NCBI RefSeq assembly: GCF_003076635.1
Contig: NZ_QDKG01000003.1
Span: 124,001 to 188,000, forward strand
DNA length: 64,000 nt
Direction of reading: 5' to 3'
Source: Sphingobacterium corticibacter
Lineage (GTDB): Bacteria; Bacteroidota; Bacteroidia; Sphingobacteriales; Sphingobacteriaceae
The position numbers were made by a program, and so were the translations under genes. This document shows, one piece after another, positions 33,524-43,641 of this stretch; the stretch's first letter is position 1; each line of letters opens with the position of its first letter. The notes beneath the pieces are model-generated. The model was not told the origin of the DNA, searched no databases, and saw only the letters and a program-made list of their open reading frames with translations.

Positions 33524-34987
33524 TTATAGTTCTTTACGCAAACGCGCAACAGGGATGTTCATTGCTTCACGGTATTTGGCCACTGTGCGACGTGCAATAG
33601 AATATCCTTTTTCTTTCAGAATATCTGTTAGCTTCTCGTCTGCTAATGGTTTGCGCTTATCTTCGTTAGCAATACATTCTTCCAAGATTTTCTTCACTTC
33701 TTTATTGGAAACTTCTTCACCAGAATCGGTCTGTATCGCCTCTGAGAAAAAGGACTTTAGTAAAAATGTGCCAAATTCAGTCTGAACATATTTGGAGTTA
33801 GCCACGCGCGATACAGTCGAAATATCCATCTCTATACGCTCAGCAATATCTTTTAAGATCATAGGTTTGAGCAAGCGATCATCACCTTTCAAGAAATAAT
33901 CATATTGATACTCCATGATCGCATTCATGGTCTTTAACAGTGTTTGTTGTCGCTGTTTGATCGCATCAATAAACCATTTGGCAGAGTCCAGCTTTTGTTT
34001 TACAAACTGAACTGCATCCTTCATCTTCTTGTCGTTCTTTTCTGCCTTTTCGTAATGCGCAAACATTTCTTGGTAAGATCTAGATACGCGCAATTCGGGT
34101 GCATTTCTGCCATTTAATGTCAAGTGAAGCACTCCATCATTGTTAGAAATATGAAAATCAGGAATCACATGCAATTGTTTGCCCGCTACAGCGCCCGAAT
34201 CACCTGGCTTCGGATTCAATTTTAAAATCTCCCCAAAGATTTCCCGAAGCTCTACCGAATCCACGCCCAACTGCTTCTCAATTTTATCGTAATGCTTCTT
34301 AATGAATTCTTCCAGGTACTTTTCAATCACGATCACCGCCTTTTGAATGATTGGGTTGGTCGTATCTTTTTTTCGAAGTTGGATTAGCAAACATTCTTGC
34401 AAATCTCTCGCACCTACACCAGCAGGATCAAACTCTTGCACTACTTGCAAGATCTCTAACACATCTTCTTCTTCGGCAATTACATTCTGCGAAAAAGCCA
34501 AATCATCAATTAGAGAATGGATTGGTCTTCTTAAGTATCCATCATCATCAAGACTGCCAATGATTTGTAATCCAATCTGATATAATTTATCACTTAAAGC
34601 CAAAAGATCCAATTGGTTACGAAGGTTTTCGTAAAAAGAATCCTGTATGGCCACTGGAATTTCTTTGCGGTCATCCTCATCATCTCCTGAATAAGATGAG
34701 CTGTAGTCATTAAAATCGTCTTCTTGTATGTATTCTTCTACGCTGAATTCGTCGTCCGTAGCGCGCTCTTCCATTTCAAAAGTATCATCAGGATCGCGAT
34801 CTGGATATTCTTCTGCTGGCTCGCTCATATTGGTAAGACTGCCGTCTTCCAGGGCGGGATTTTCCTCAAGCTCCTCCTTTATGCGCGCATCTAATGAAAC
34901 TGTCGGCACCTGCAATAGCTTAATAAACTGAATCTGCTGGGGCGATAGTTTTTGTAAAAGTTTTTGTTGTAAGGTCTGCTTTAACAT
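33524..34987 (-). CDS. rpoN: RNA polymerase sigma-54 factor
   Basis: 487 residues. Region I: LKQTLQQKLLQKLSPQQIQF, the activator-interacting Gln-rich helix. An acidic region II (about 45-105) is rich in Asp and Glu. The core-binding part has LQVVQEFDPAGVGARDLQEC. The DNA-binding C-terminal half contains MDISTVSRVANSKYVQTEFG and the RpoN box ARRTVAKYR near 466. It recognises -24/-12 promoters. Divergent from the PBP gene 221 bases away. No enhancer-binding activator gene lies in the window. Confidence 0.97.
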   Translation of the reverse strand: MLKQTLQQKLLQKLSPQQIQFIKLLQVPTVSLDARIKEELEENPALEDGSLTNMSEPAEEYPDRDPDDTFEMEERATDDEFSVEEYIQEDDFNDYSSSYSGDDEDDRKEIPVAIQDSFYENLRNQLDLLALSDKLYQIGLQIIGSLDDDGYLRRPIHSLIDDLAFSQNVIAEEEDVLEILQVVQEFDPAGVGARDLQECLLIQLRKKDTTNPIIQKAVIVIEKYLEEFIKKHYDKIEKQLGVDSVELREIFGEILKLNPKPGDSGAVAGKQLHVIPDFHISNNDGVLHLTLNGRNAPELRVSRSYQEMFAHYEKAEKNDKKMKDAVQFVKQKLDSAKWFIDAIKQRQQTLLKTMNAIMEYQYDYFLKGDDRLLKPMILKDIAERIEMDISTVSRVANSKYVQTEFGTFLLKSFFSEAIQTDSGEEVSNKEVKKILEECIANEDKRKPLADEKLTDILKEKGYSIARRTVAKYREAMNIPVARLRKEL

Positions 34988-35207
34988 TAGATGGATACGT
35001 TTGATGGAGTAAAAATAGATAATTTATACCACAATAGTTAAGTTGCATGTGGAAAATACTTTTTTAGGTACAATTATTGCTATATCGCGCTCTTTCAGAT
35101 AAGATGACTGGGACAATTAGTTAAAAAGCCTTAAATTACTGGAATAGAGCAGATATTTTTTTAATATTGGATCGCTGTTTATCAAACTAATTACCCATTT
35201 TTACCAC

Positions 35208-37523
35208 ATGTTTAAAAGAGTAAAAAATCAGGTTTTGCGATGGATACTAATTCTTGTGTATACCGTTATTTTAGTCACCTGTGCGATACAGCTCAATTTC
35301 TTGGGTTTGTTTGGTTATTCACCAACCAAGACTGATATTGTCTTACCTACATTAAACGTAAGTTCGGAGTTATATACCGCCGATTCTGTTTTGATTGGCC
35401 GCTATTTTCAGGAAGATCGTGACCCAGTCGCATTCGATAGTATTTCTCCAGCTATTTTAGATGCTTTAATCGCGACCGAGGACGTACGCTTCTATCAGCA
35501 TAGTGGAGTAGATTTTCGTGGTTTACTTGGCAGCATTGTATCTACATTGCGCGGTAGCGACCGCGGTGGTAGTACCATTACCCAACAATTATCCAAAAAT
35601 CTTTATAAAACGCGTTATCAAGAGTCACAAGGCTTATTAGGTCGAATTCCCGGTATAGGTATCCTGATTACGAAGTACAAAGAATGGATGACCGCTTTTA
35701 AACTAGAAAGCCGCTATTCTAAGCAGGAGATTATTACCATGTATTTAAATACGGTGTCATTTAGTAATAATGCCTACGGTATCAAGTCTGCTTCGCTTCG
35801 TTATTTTAATAAACTCCCGTCGCAGATTGTAGAAAAAGAAGCAGCCGTTTTGGTCGGAATGCTAAAAGCGACTACTTTATACAACCCAATACGAAATCCG
35901 AAAAACGCCTTCAATCGTAGAAATGTGGTGCTCGGACAGATGCTGAAGGAAGGTTATTTAAGCGAAGCCGAGCATCAGCAACTTGTGCAAGATTCGTTGG
36001 GATTAAATCTTAATTATAGTGAGGTGTCCAGTTCCAATGATTCTTATTTGCGCAGTGCAGTAGAGAAATGGTTGGATAAATGGTCTAAAGAGAATAACAT
36101 AGATATTTACACTAGCGGCCTTAAAATCTATACCACCATCGATTCGCGTATGCAGCGCATCGCAGAAGAAAATATGGCTGAAAAGATGGGTGAACTGCAA
36201 AATCGGTTTGATAATGTTTGGCGTGGTAAGATGCCTTGGCGTGATAAAAGTGGTGAAGTAGTGCCCAACTTCTTGGAAGATCAAGCGCGAAATCTCCCTA
36301 TCTATAAAACGCTGATGGCGCAGCACGGCAACAACGAAGAACAAGTGTTCGATATCCTGCGTCAAACCAAAGAGATGAATGTCTTTACGTGGAACGGCAT
36401 GGAAAAGCGCGAGCTATCTACGATGGATTCTTTGCAGCATTATCTGACCATGCTTAATATGGGTATGATGGCTATGGATCCGTATTCGGGCGAAGTTAAG
36501 GTATGGATCGGTGGCATAAACCATCGTTTTTACCAGTTTGACCACGTAAATCAGGCAAAGCGTCAGGCCGGTTCTACTTTCAAGCCATTTGCGTACATGA
36601 CCGCATTGGAGTCGGGAATGGCACCTTGCGATAAGTATGAAGATAAGCCTGTACGGATTGAGTTTGTCAATGACAAGAATGAAAACGAGGTCTGGGAACC
36701 GAAGAATGCCGATTGGAATTTTTCGCATCAGCAGATGTCGCTTCGTTGGGCTATGGCTCGTTCGCTTAATAGCGTAACAGCACAAATTACGAACGACGTC
36801 GGTTGGGATAATGTGGTGAAGATGGCGCACAAATTGGGTATCACGAGTCCGCTGGCTTCTGTGCCTTCGGTGGGTCTGGGTTCCAATGATGTATCTGTTT
36901 TTGAGATGGTTCGCGCTTATGCGTCATTTATGAATAAAGGCAAGCGCACTGAGCCTATTTTGGTGTCTAAAATAGTAGACTCTAATGGTCGGACAATTGC
37001 AGAATTTGAATCAGAACAAAAACAGGTGATCTCGCCTGAAAATGCGTGGCTAATGAGTTACATGTTGCGCGGTACGATCGAAGAACCAGGAGGCACCTCA
37101 CAAGCATTATGGGAATGGGATCTTTTTCAAAACGACAACGAGATCGGTGGCAAAACAGGTACTTCATCCGATTATGTGGATGGCTGGTATATGGGCGTTA
37201 CCAAAGATTTGGTAGCAGGCGTGTGGGTTGGTTGTGATGAGCAAAGCATACATTTCACCAGTTCGGCTAATGGTGAAGGGTCCAAAACGGCCTTACCGAT
37301 TTATGCTTCATTTATGGAGCAATTGTATAAACATCCTGAATTGGGTGTGACCTTTGGTAAATTTCCTGAAGCCAGTGTGGATATTAAAAAATCTTACTTG
37401 TGTCCTAGTCCGCGGATTCGAGTGCAAACGGATTCAGTTAGCACAGAGTTGGATGAATTTGATATGGAAATGCCAGACTTTGAGGAAATCACTTTTCCTG
37501 ATATTATCGGGCCAGAGTTATAA
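35208..37523 (+). CDS. mrcA: Class A penicillin-binding protein 1A
   Basis: 771 residues. One N-terminal transmembrane helix (about 12-35), then a glycosyltransferase GT51 domain with catalytic Glu91 in ATEDVRFYQHSGVD, GGSTITQQLSKNLYKTRYQE and the second Glu region. The transpeptidase has Ser456-x-x-Lys459 in GSTFKPFAY, an SxN-type motif in ARSLNS, and KTGTSS at 649-654. It polymerises and cross-links peptidoglycan at the inner membrane. The C-terminal extension (about 725-771) is acidic. The gene stands alone. mrcA or ponA is used for this class in different organisms. Confidence 0.94.
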   Translation: MFKRVKNQVLRWILILVYTVILVTCAIQLNFLGLFGYSPTKTDIVLPTLNVSSELYTADSVLIGRYFQEDRDPVAFDSISPAILDALIATEDVRFYQHSGVDFRGLLGSIVSTLRGSDRGGSTITQQLSKNLYKTRYQESQGLLGRIPGIGILITKYKEWMTAFKLESRYSKQEIITMYLNTVSFSNNAYGIKSASLRYFNKLPSQIVEKEAAVLVGMLKATTLYNPIRNPKNAFNRRNVVLGQMLKEGYLSEAEHQQLVQDSLGLNLNYSEVSSSNDSYLRSAVEKWLDKWSKENNIDIYTSGLKIYTTIDSRMQRIAEENMAEKMGELQNRFDNVWRGKMPWRDKSGEVVPNFLEDQARNLPIYKTLMAQHGNNEEQVFDILRQTKEMNVFTWNGMEKRELSTMDSLQHYLTMLNMGMMAMDPYSGEVKVWIGGINHRFYQFDHVNQAKRQAGSTFKPFAYMTALESGMAPCDKYEDKPVRIEFVNDKNENEVWEPKNADWNFSHQQMSLRWAMARSLNSVTAQITNDVGWDNVVKMAHKLGITSPLASVPSVGLGSNDVSVFEMVRAYASFMNKGKRTEPILVSKIVDSNGRTIAEFESEQKQVISPENAWLMSYMLRGTIEEPGGTSQALWEWDLFQNDNEIGGKTGTSSDYVDGWYMGVTKDLVAGVWVGCDEQSIHFTSSANGEGSKTALPIYASFMEQLYKHPELGVTFGKFPEASVDIKKSYLCPSPRIRVQTDSVSTELDEFDMEMPDFEEITFPDIIGPEL

Positions 37524-37610
37524 TAGCGTTTTCTCGTGAGCTCGCTGTGTAGTACATAGTGCACTTTATTTGATCTGTTGCCACAGGTCGATCCTTATAT
37601 TATTAAATAT

Positions 37611-40600
37611 ATGAATGATATGATTCGCCATCGTTCCTTTATCCCTGTGCTTTTGGGATTTGTATTTTGTCTGCTTACACCTTCTGTTGGATGGAGTCAG
37701 TATTTTGGTCAGAACAAGATGCGCTATAAGAAGCTGAATTTCAAGGTGTATGATACACCTCACTTCAACGTTTACTATTACTTAAATAATGATTCGATGA
37801 TGCATTGGTTGGCCAAAGAATCAGAGGTATGGTACGAGATGCATCAGCAAGTTTTTCAAGACACTTTCCTGCGCAAAAATCCCATTATATTTTATAATAA
37901 TCATCCCGACTTTCAACAGACAACGGCTACACAAGGTGAAATTGGGGAAGGTACGGGTGGATTCACCGAAGCATTCAAGCAGCGTGTTGTGATGCCTATC
38001 GCACAATCCAATCATCAGACGCGTCATGTGTTGGGGCACGAATTAGTGCATGCTTTTCAGTATCGGATGCTGATCGAAGGTAATGATAGTACACGACTCG
38101 AAAACGTGGGAAATTTGCCACTCTGGATGGTAGAAGGTATGGCCGAGTATTTCTCAATCGGTAAAAAAGATGCATTCACCTCGATGTGGATGCGTGATGC
38201 ATATGCGAGAAAGGATTTTCCTTCCTTACAACAGATGACGCAACAGTCTCACCGTTACTTCCCATACCGATATGGACAATCATTTCTGGCATTCATCGGC
38301 GCTACGTATGGCGATACGGTGATTATGCCCATGTTTATTGAATCGGCCAAATACGGTTATGAGACAGGGATGAAACGCGTGTTTGGCTACGATGCGCAAA
38401 CCATTTCTACGCTTTGGAAGAACTCCATGGAAGATACGTATCGTAAGCTTGGTAAAGACACCACCACGCGCCCAATCGGTACACCACTGTTGACACGATC
38501 TAATGCCGGCCGAATGAATGTATCGCCAGCTATTTCACCAGATGGCAAATATGTGGCTTTTCTATCGGAGTTGGATCTATTTGGTATCGACCTTTTTCTA
38601 GCCGATGCAAATACCGGTCAAGTACTGAAAAAACTGGGTAGTCGGCAGACCAATAAGGATATTGATGCTTTTAGCTTTATCGAATCTGCGGGTGCCTTCT
38701 CGCCAGATAGCAAACGATTCGCTTTTAGCGTATTCAACCAAGGTAAGAATAAGCTGATGATCATCGATGTCGAGAAGAGAAAGCAGGTGGGCTTGGTAGA
38801 GATGGAGGGCATTGCACAATTTGCCAATATCACCTGGTCTCCCGATGGGGAAACGGTCGCTTTCTCTGGGCTCAAAAATGGACAAAGTGACATCTATACC
38901 TACCACTTTTCTAGCAAGAAATTGGTGCAATTGATGGATGATTATTACTCCGATGTGCAGCCTAGTTTTTCGCGTGATGGAAGGTACATCGTATTCAGTA
39001 CTGATCGTGTGGCTTTGCAATCCGACAATCGCTCGGTTGATATTCCGATGAATTTGGCGATCTACGACTTACAGGAAAGTACTTTCAGAAATCTAGATAT
39101 CTTCCCAGGAGCGAACAACCTCAATCCACATTTCTCGGCAGATGGATCAGCAGTCTACTTCTTATCGAATAACGATGGCTTTCGCAATATGTATCGGCTT
39201 ACGTTAGCATCTACACAAGTAGAGCGACTCACGGATTACTTTACAGGTATAAGTGGTATTACAGAGTATTCGCCCGCCATGAGTATTTCGGCACAAGATG
39301 AGATTGTGTATTCTTTCTTCAAAAATAATGAATACAGCGTTTACCGTGCTCATGCTGCAGATTTTAATCCAGTTTCAGTGGATCATCAAGTGGTAGATCT
39401 TAAAGCAGCCATGCTATTTCCAGATGAAGACCGTGGCGTAGATATCGTGAACTATAATTTGAGAAACTTTAACGCCTATCAACGTATTTCTTCTACGCAG
39501 GTTAATCCAACACCTTATCGGCCGCAATTTAAATTGGACTACCTCGCTAATACAGGTATGGGCGTAGCCGTAGGTAATCGCTATGGCGCAGGCATGGCCG
39601 GTGGAGTATTTGGGACATTCTCCGATATTTTGGGCTATAATCAGATCATGGGCGCACTTAATGTGAATGGCGAAATCTATGATATTGGTGGGCAAGTCGC
39701 CTATATTAATCAACAAAACCGCTGGAATTGGGGATTCTCTGCTTCTCACATACCTTTTCGCTATGGGTTCACCGAGTTTAATGTACAAGATTTAGGTGCA
39801 GGTAACGAGTTGGTCGAAAACACATACCTCATGCGTCAATTTCAGACACAACTTGAGGGCTTTGTCGCCTATCCATTCAATCGCAATCACCGTTTTGAAG
39901 TGGGGGCAGCCTACGCTCGTTATGGTTTTAGAGCGGAGCATTGGCGTTTCGGTCGAAATACGGGTATTAACGATCGCCGTGGTATGAGTGCCGACGATGC
40001 TATGCGATTAGGATTAGGAAATTTAGAATCTTTTGCCATGCCGCAGGTTACTGCTGGTTTTATCGGCGACAATACCGTCTTTGGAATTGCAGCACCTTTG
40101 CAAGGTTACCGCTATCGGATGACGGTTGGACAAAGTTTTGGCGAATACAATTTCCAAGTGTACAACTTCGATTATCGACGTTATGAACGTATCAAACCGA
40201 TTACTTTAGCTGCACGAGTCTATTCTTATATGCGTGTCGGCGAGGGCGAAGATCGCTTTCAAGGATTGTACATCGGTTATCCTTTTCTGATGCGTGGTTA
40301 TGAGCGTATTCAAGATCTTTCTGGTCGCGTCACATTTAATGATTTGGTGGGCTCGCGTATGGCTGTAGCTAATTTTGAGGTTAGACTGCCATTCACCGGG
40401 CCGGAAGGTTTAGCGATGTTCAAATCGGGAATCCTCTGGTCTGATCTCAACCTCTTTTTTGATGCAGGACTAGCATGGAGTCGCGGCAATACCGTACGAT
40501 GGAGCAAGAATGATTCGGATCGTATTTCGGTCAATAATCCAAATGGCGAATCAATATACGAGTACGATCCACAGGTGCGCGCACCTTTGTATAGTGTAGG

Positions 40601-40721
40601 TATTTCAATGCGTGTTAATTTATTTGGCGCAATGATATTAGAACCTTATTACGCCGTACCATTATTACGTAGTCGTTCGCAGTTTGGTCACTTCGGATTA
40701 AACTTTGCCCCAGGCTGGTAG
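37611..40721 (+). CDS. Zinc-peptidase-like, TolB propeller and Omp85-like barrel fusion protein
   Basis: About 1036 residues, exported (MIRHRSFIPVLLGFVFCLLT then PSVGWSQ). Residues about 40-230 look like a gluzincin (peptidase MA type): HELVH at 143-147 and the downstream Glu175 in WMVEGMAEYF. Residues about 290-600 have the TolB/WD40-like blades (ISPDGKYVAFLSE, FSPDSKRFAFSV, SFSRDGRYIVFSTD). From about 650 the sequence is beta-rich and the end resembles the Omp85/BamA C-terminal barrel: MRVGEGEDRFQGLYIGYPFL, MRGYERI, and a last strand SQFGHFGLNFAPGW ending in aromatic Trp. Similar proteins exist in Bacteroidota, but function is unknown. The open frame extends to 37578 through a TTG; ATG 37611 is chosen. 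Confidence 0.85.
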   Translation: MNDMIRHRSFIPVLLGFVFCLLTPSVGWSQYFGQNKMRYKKLNFKVYDTPHFNVYYYLNNDSMMHWLAKESEVWYEMHQQVFQDTFLRKNPIIFYNNHPDFQQTTATQGEIGEGTGGFTEAFKQRVVMPIAQSNHQTRHVLGHELVHAFQYRMLIEGNDSTRLENVGNLPLWMVEGMAEYFSIGKKDAFTSMWMRDAYARKDFPSLQQMTQQSHRYFPYRYGQSFLAFIGATYGDTVIMPMFIESAKYGYETGMKRVFGYDAQTISTLWKNSMEDTYRKLGKDTTTRPIGTPLLTRSNAGRMNVSPAISPDGKYVAFLSELDLFGIDLFLADANTGQVLKKLGSRQTNKDIDAFSFIESAGAFSPDSKRFAFSVFNQGKNKLMIIDVEKRKQVGLVEMEGIAQFANITWSPDGETVAFSGLKNGQSDIYTYHFSSKKLVQLMDDYYSDVQPSFSRDGRYIVFSTDRVALQSDNRSVDIPMNLAIYDLQESTFRNLDIFPGANNLNPHFSADGSAVYFLSNNDGFRNMYRLTLASTQVERLTDYFTGISGITEYSPAMSISAQDEIVYSFFKNNEYSVYRAHAADFNPVSVDHQVVDLKAAMLFPDEDRGVDIVNYNLRNFNAYQRISSTQVNPTPYRPQFKLDYLANTGMGVAVGNRYGAGMAGGVFGTFSDILGYNQIMGALNVNGEIYDIGGQVAYINQQNRWNWGFSASHIPFRYGFTEFNVQDLGAGNELVENTYLMRQFQTQLEGFVAYPFNRNHRFEVGAAYARYGFRAEHWRFGRNTGINDRRGMSADDAMRLGLGNLESFAMPQVTAGFIGDNTVFGIAAPLQGYRYRMTVGQSFGEYNFQVYNFDYRRYERIKPITLAARVYSYMRVGEGEDRFQGLYIGYPFLMRGYERIQDLSGRVTFNDLVGSRMAVANFEVRLPFTGPEGLAMFKSGILWSDLNLFFDAGLAWSRGNTVRWSKNDSDRISVNNPNGESIYEYDPQVRAPLYSVGISMRVNLFGAMILEPYYAVPLLRSRSQFGHFGLNFAPGW

Positions 40722-40759
40722 TCTATATATCAAATAGTTATATAATAGGTTTGTTTGAG

Positions 40760-40799
40760 TCGCCGTTTATGCAGTTCGCTGTACAAACGGCGATTTTTT
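40760..40799 (+). terminator. Terminator after the propeller-barrel gene
   Basis: TCGCCGTTT (40760-40768) pairs with AAACGGCGA (40785-40793), followed by six T at 40794-40799. Confidence 0.85.
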
Positions 40800-41463
40800 G
40801 TGTCGGCATTGAAGCGTCCTTTAGTGCAAACCTAAGTCTTTTTGGATTTGAATTGTAAGAAACAATTAATCCAGTCGCATTTCTTCCTTAACGATCAAAG
40901 TTATTTCCATACCTAGCGATACTTACTGTTGGTTCTTGCATTATTCCACTTGCTACTGCGTACGATAAGTATTGCTTAGCGATCTTCAACTACGAACAAG
41001 CGTTAAGTTGTAATAATAATATGACTAGAATTAGTAATATAGGAAGACTCATAAGAGACTTTAGAGCAGGTATTTTTTTATGCATAGAATGTTAGCCAAT
41101 AGATTGAAGAAATTTACTCCAAACATAACATCCAAGCACACCAATTGTTTACGGTTTTCCATAATAAGGCGTTTATGAATAATCGACCGAAAATGAGATA
41201 GGGTGGAGCCGATCCACAACAGTAACTACACTATGTAGTTGGAGATCTACAAACTAAAATTACTCGCGTCTCTACAAGACATTTATTAATAGCAATCTAC
41301 ACATATTTGCTAACTAAAAATCGTGAATAACTTTCTCTTCACTAATTTTTAGAATTTTTAAAGCAAGAATGACACGGAAGTAAATACTAAAAATATTATA
41401 GCAGGATATTGATGATGCTATAATCAATACAGTAAGATCGGTTTCAATAAATAAAAGAACATC
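40800..41463. other. AT-rich intergenic region upstream of cassette 1
   Basis: 664 bases. Apart from the lipoprotein relic on the minus strand (40888-41085), nothing coding. A CATATTTG near 41307 resembles a -7 element but the consensus T is missing, and no -33 could be assigned. The promoter of cassette 1 should be here. Confidence 0.4.
40888..41085 (-). pseudogene. Relic of a short lipoprotein gene with a stop after the lipobox
   Basis: From an ATG at 41085 on the minus strand: MHKKIPALKSLMSLPILLIL, then VILLLQLNACS and TAG at 40990. That is a complete lipoprotein signal with lipobox LNAC stopped two residues later. The frame continues after the stop with LKIAKQYLSYAVASGIMQEP, TVSIARYGNNFDR to a TAA at 40888. 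A basic start, hydrophobic core and Cys in order are unlikely by chance, but there is no homologue to compare, so it may still be noise. Confidence 0.35.
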
Positions 41464-41637
41464 ATGAAAGGTTTACGGAAAAAAGTTTATGTATCTCCAG
41501 GTATAATATTGTCTTATGTCGCCATGGAATCTGATTTTTCAGCAGGATCGGTAGTAGTCGTAAGGGTAGGAAATAATGGAACTCCAGATGTAACAGATTG
41601 GCAAGAACGAGAAACAGACCAAACATGGAACTTTTAG
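41464..41637 (+). CDS. Small protein of cassette 1 (57 residues, VAMES...AGS...QTWNF family)
   Basis: Found by hand: MKGLRKKVYVSPGIILSYVA, MESDFSAGSVVVVRVGNNGT, PDVTDWQERETDQTWNF. It is homologous to the protein at 44348-44542, sharing Y-[VL]-S-P, VAMES, AGS, NN.TP.V, W.ER and the final QTWNF. No signal peptide, no transmembrane helix, no Cys. Small proteins with a VAMES/VEMEQ then AAGS stretch sit next to fimbrillin-like genes in other Sphingobacteriaceae as I remember it, but I cannot cite a function. The lipoprotein reading frame begins 26 bases downstream, so they share a transcript. Roles could be a chaperone, strand-donor peptide, or precursor peptide (inference). Confidence 0.8.
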   Translation: MKGLRKKVYVSPGIILSYVAMESDFSAGSVVVVRVGNNGTPDVTDWQERETDQTWNF

Positions 41638-41663
41638 GTAGCTAAAAATTACTAAAATCAAAA

Positions 41664-43641
41664 ATGAAAAATTTCATATATCTATTCATTATCGTTAACA
41701 TTATTTGCTTAGTCAGTTGTTCTAAGAAAGAACTTGAAAAACAACCCGAAAACATGATGTTACGCGTTGATATTCAAGGTATCGGAAGCCTTGAATATTG
41801 ATGCTAATACAGATCCTCGTAATGTTCGAGATCTAACAACAACAACAGCTGGAGCCTCGAAAAACATACCTAGAAGCGAAAATGGTTTTAGTATAGATTT
41901 TTCAACAAATCAAGATGCTATAAAGTCGACGTCAATACCAAAAGAGCTATCTGATGATCGCTCAACAACTATCAACAGAGCTGCCCAGCCAATGCAAACT
42001 GGATACACATACAGGCTGCTTTTGTACAACAAGGCAAATGGTCAACTATGGCGTACAAGTCAAGGCTCAGCAGGTTCTCCCTTGTCAATCGATGGGCAAA
42101 AGGGTGAAAGTTATTTATGGTATGCGTACTCTTACAACAACAGCGATCAGTTACCAGAACCCACGAATGCCAGTAACCCAACCGTAGAAACAGCTATTTC
42201 GAAAGATTTTCTTTATGCATCAGGTGAGATAAGTATTCCCGCAAATTCTGAGGTAGACTATAATCTAGGTATAACTTTCCAACATAGAGTGACGCAAGTG
42301 CGTGTTAAAATTGACGCCTCTGTACTAGCTCGATTTGCCAGAATAGATAATCTCAATGCTTCTTTTGATAATAGTAATTATATAAAAAAGGGAATTTTTG
42401 ATATAAAGAATAATCAGATAAATAGTATTACGGTCGTGCCTACCGAGACTATTTTTAATGCGCCATCGTCAACGCATATCTGGGAAACAAGTTATTATAC
42501 TGTTGACCCTGACGCTGTAAGCAGCTATAAAATTGTTATAAATGATTTACCTGTTAAATTCGACGAAGTAAGTGAGGACATTTCTGTCAGAAATTTAGCA
42601 ACATACTATGGTGTAGCCAATAAGCCTAATTTTACTTCAAATTTCACTTCACCCGCTTTTGGTCAACGTCTTTCCAGTATTTTGAACTTGAATTATCAAG
42701 TAGCACCTTTAAGAATTTTGCATGTTTCAAATAATACATCTTTTGGATACGCCCTTCAACAAGGTCCTTCTTGGGATTTTTTAAATTCGAAAGTAAATTT
42801 TGGTGATCTACCAGAAAGCGTGATAAAAATGGGGTCGTGGGCAGTTGGACAGGGAAGTTGGTCTGGAGGTAATCAAGCAGATAATAAATCACAAAATTGG
42901 TTATTATTTTCGGCAACTACTGCTTTCGATAACCAACTAACAAATAGATTGTCGGCAACAAATACAACGAATAGACCAGATATAGTTATTTTGGGATATG
43001 ATATGATCAGTATTAGACCAGCAGTAGCGCAGGCACTAAATAATTATTTAAATGACAAAGGGGTAGTTATTATGATGCTTCAAGATGCTGCTAACGCAAA
43101 TACCCAATCTTTTTTCAACACGATGTTTGGTGTATCCAATATTGGAACAAACAGCAGTGGTACTGCTGGAGCGATGTACCCAATCGAGGGTACTAACCCA
43201 AATGACGAAATACTGAATGGGCCATTCGGTGATGTACGTGGCAGGCATTGGGGCGAAGATGCTGGTACAACGCTTGGCATTACAAATCTTCCATTATCTC
43301 AGATTACAGTTTACTCATACGGCAATGCCATTAATAGGTCATCTGTAGCATCCCGAGTTACTATGTTTAAACATAATACGAAACACTTCTTTTACATAGG
43401 AGACGGTGGCTTTGTCTCCTATAATGGTGGTAGCAGCAACACAATTTGTCCATTCAACTACGATGCAGTTGCGAAGCGTCCGCTACCGAAATCTTACGGG
43501 AATTCTGGAAATGGATATGCCGCCGGTTCATTTGGTGCGTACAATAGCATGCTCATAGCAAATGTGATGGCTTGGGCTGTCGAAAAAGCGGAGCTTAATG
43601 GAGTTAGAACGTGGAAATACGCGGGGCCACCGACACCTTAA
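41664..43641 (+). pseudogene. Cassette 1 lipoprotein, frameshifted near codon 45
   Basis: Starts ATG at 41664: MKNFIYLFIIVNIICLVSCS, lipobox LVSC, then MMLRVDIQGIGSLEY and TGA. The remaining 620 codons continue in the next frame (+1) from about 41783-41806 to 43641 and align with the cassette 2 lipoprotein over the full length. Relative to that paralogue one extra base lies in the interval, without a homopolymer. Domains: fimbrillin-like front half (YRLLLYNKANGQLWRTSQGS, KGESYLWYAYSYNNSDQLPE) and Rossmann-like back half (ILHVSNNTSFGYALQQGPSW, RPDIVILGYDMISIRPAVAQ, VVIMMLQDAANANTQSFFNT). A sequencing error, a true inactivation, or programmed frameshifting cannot be told apart here. A TTG at 41767 could restart translation without export. 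Confidence 0.75.
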
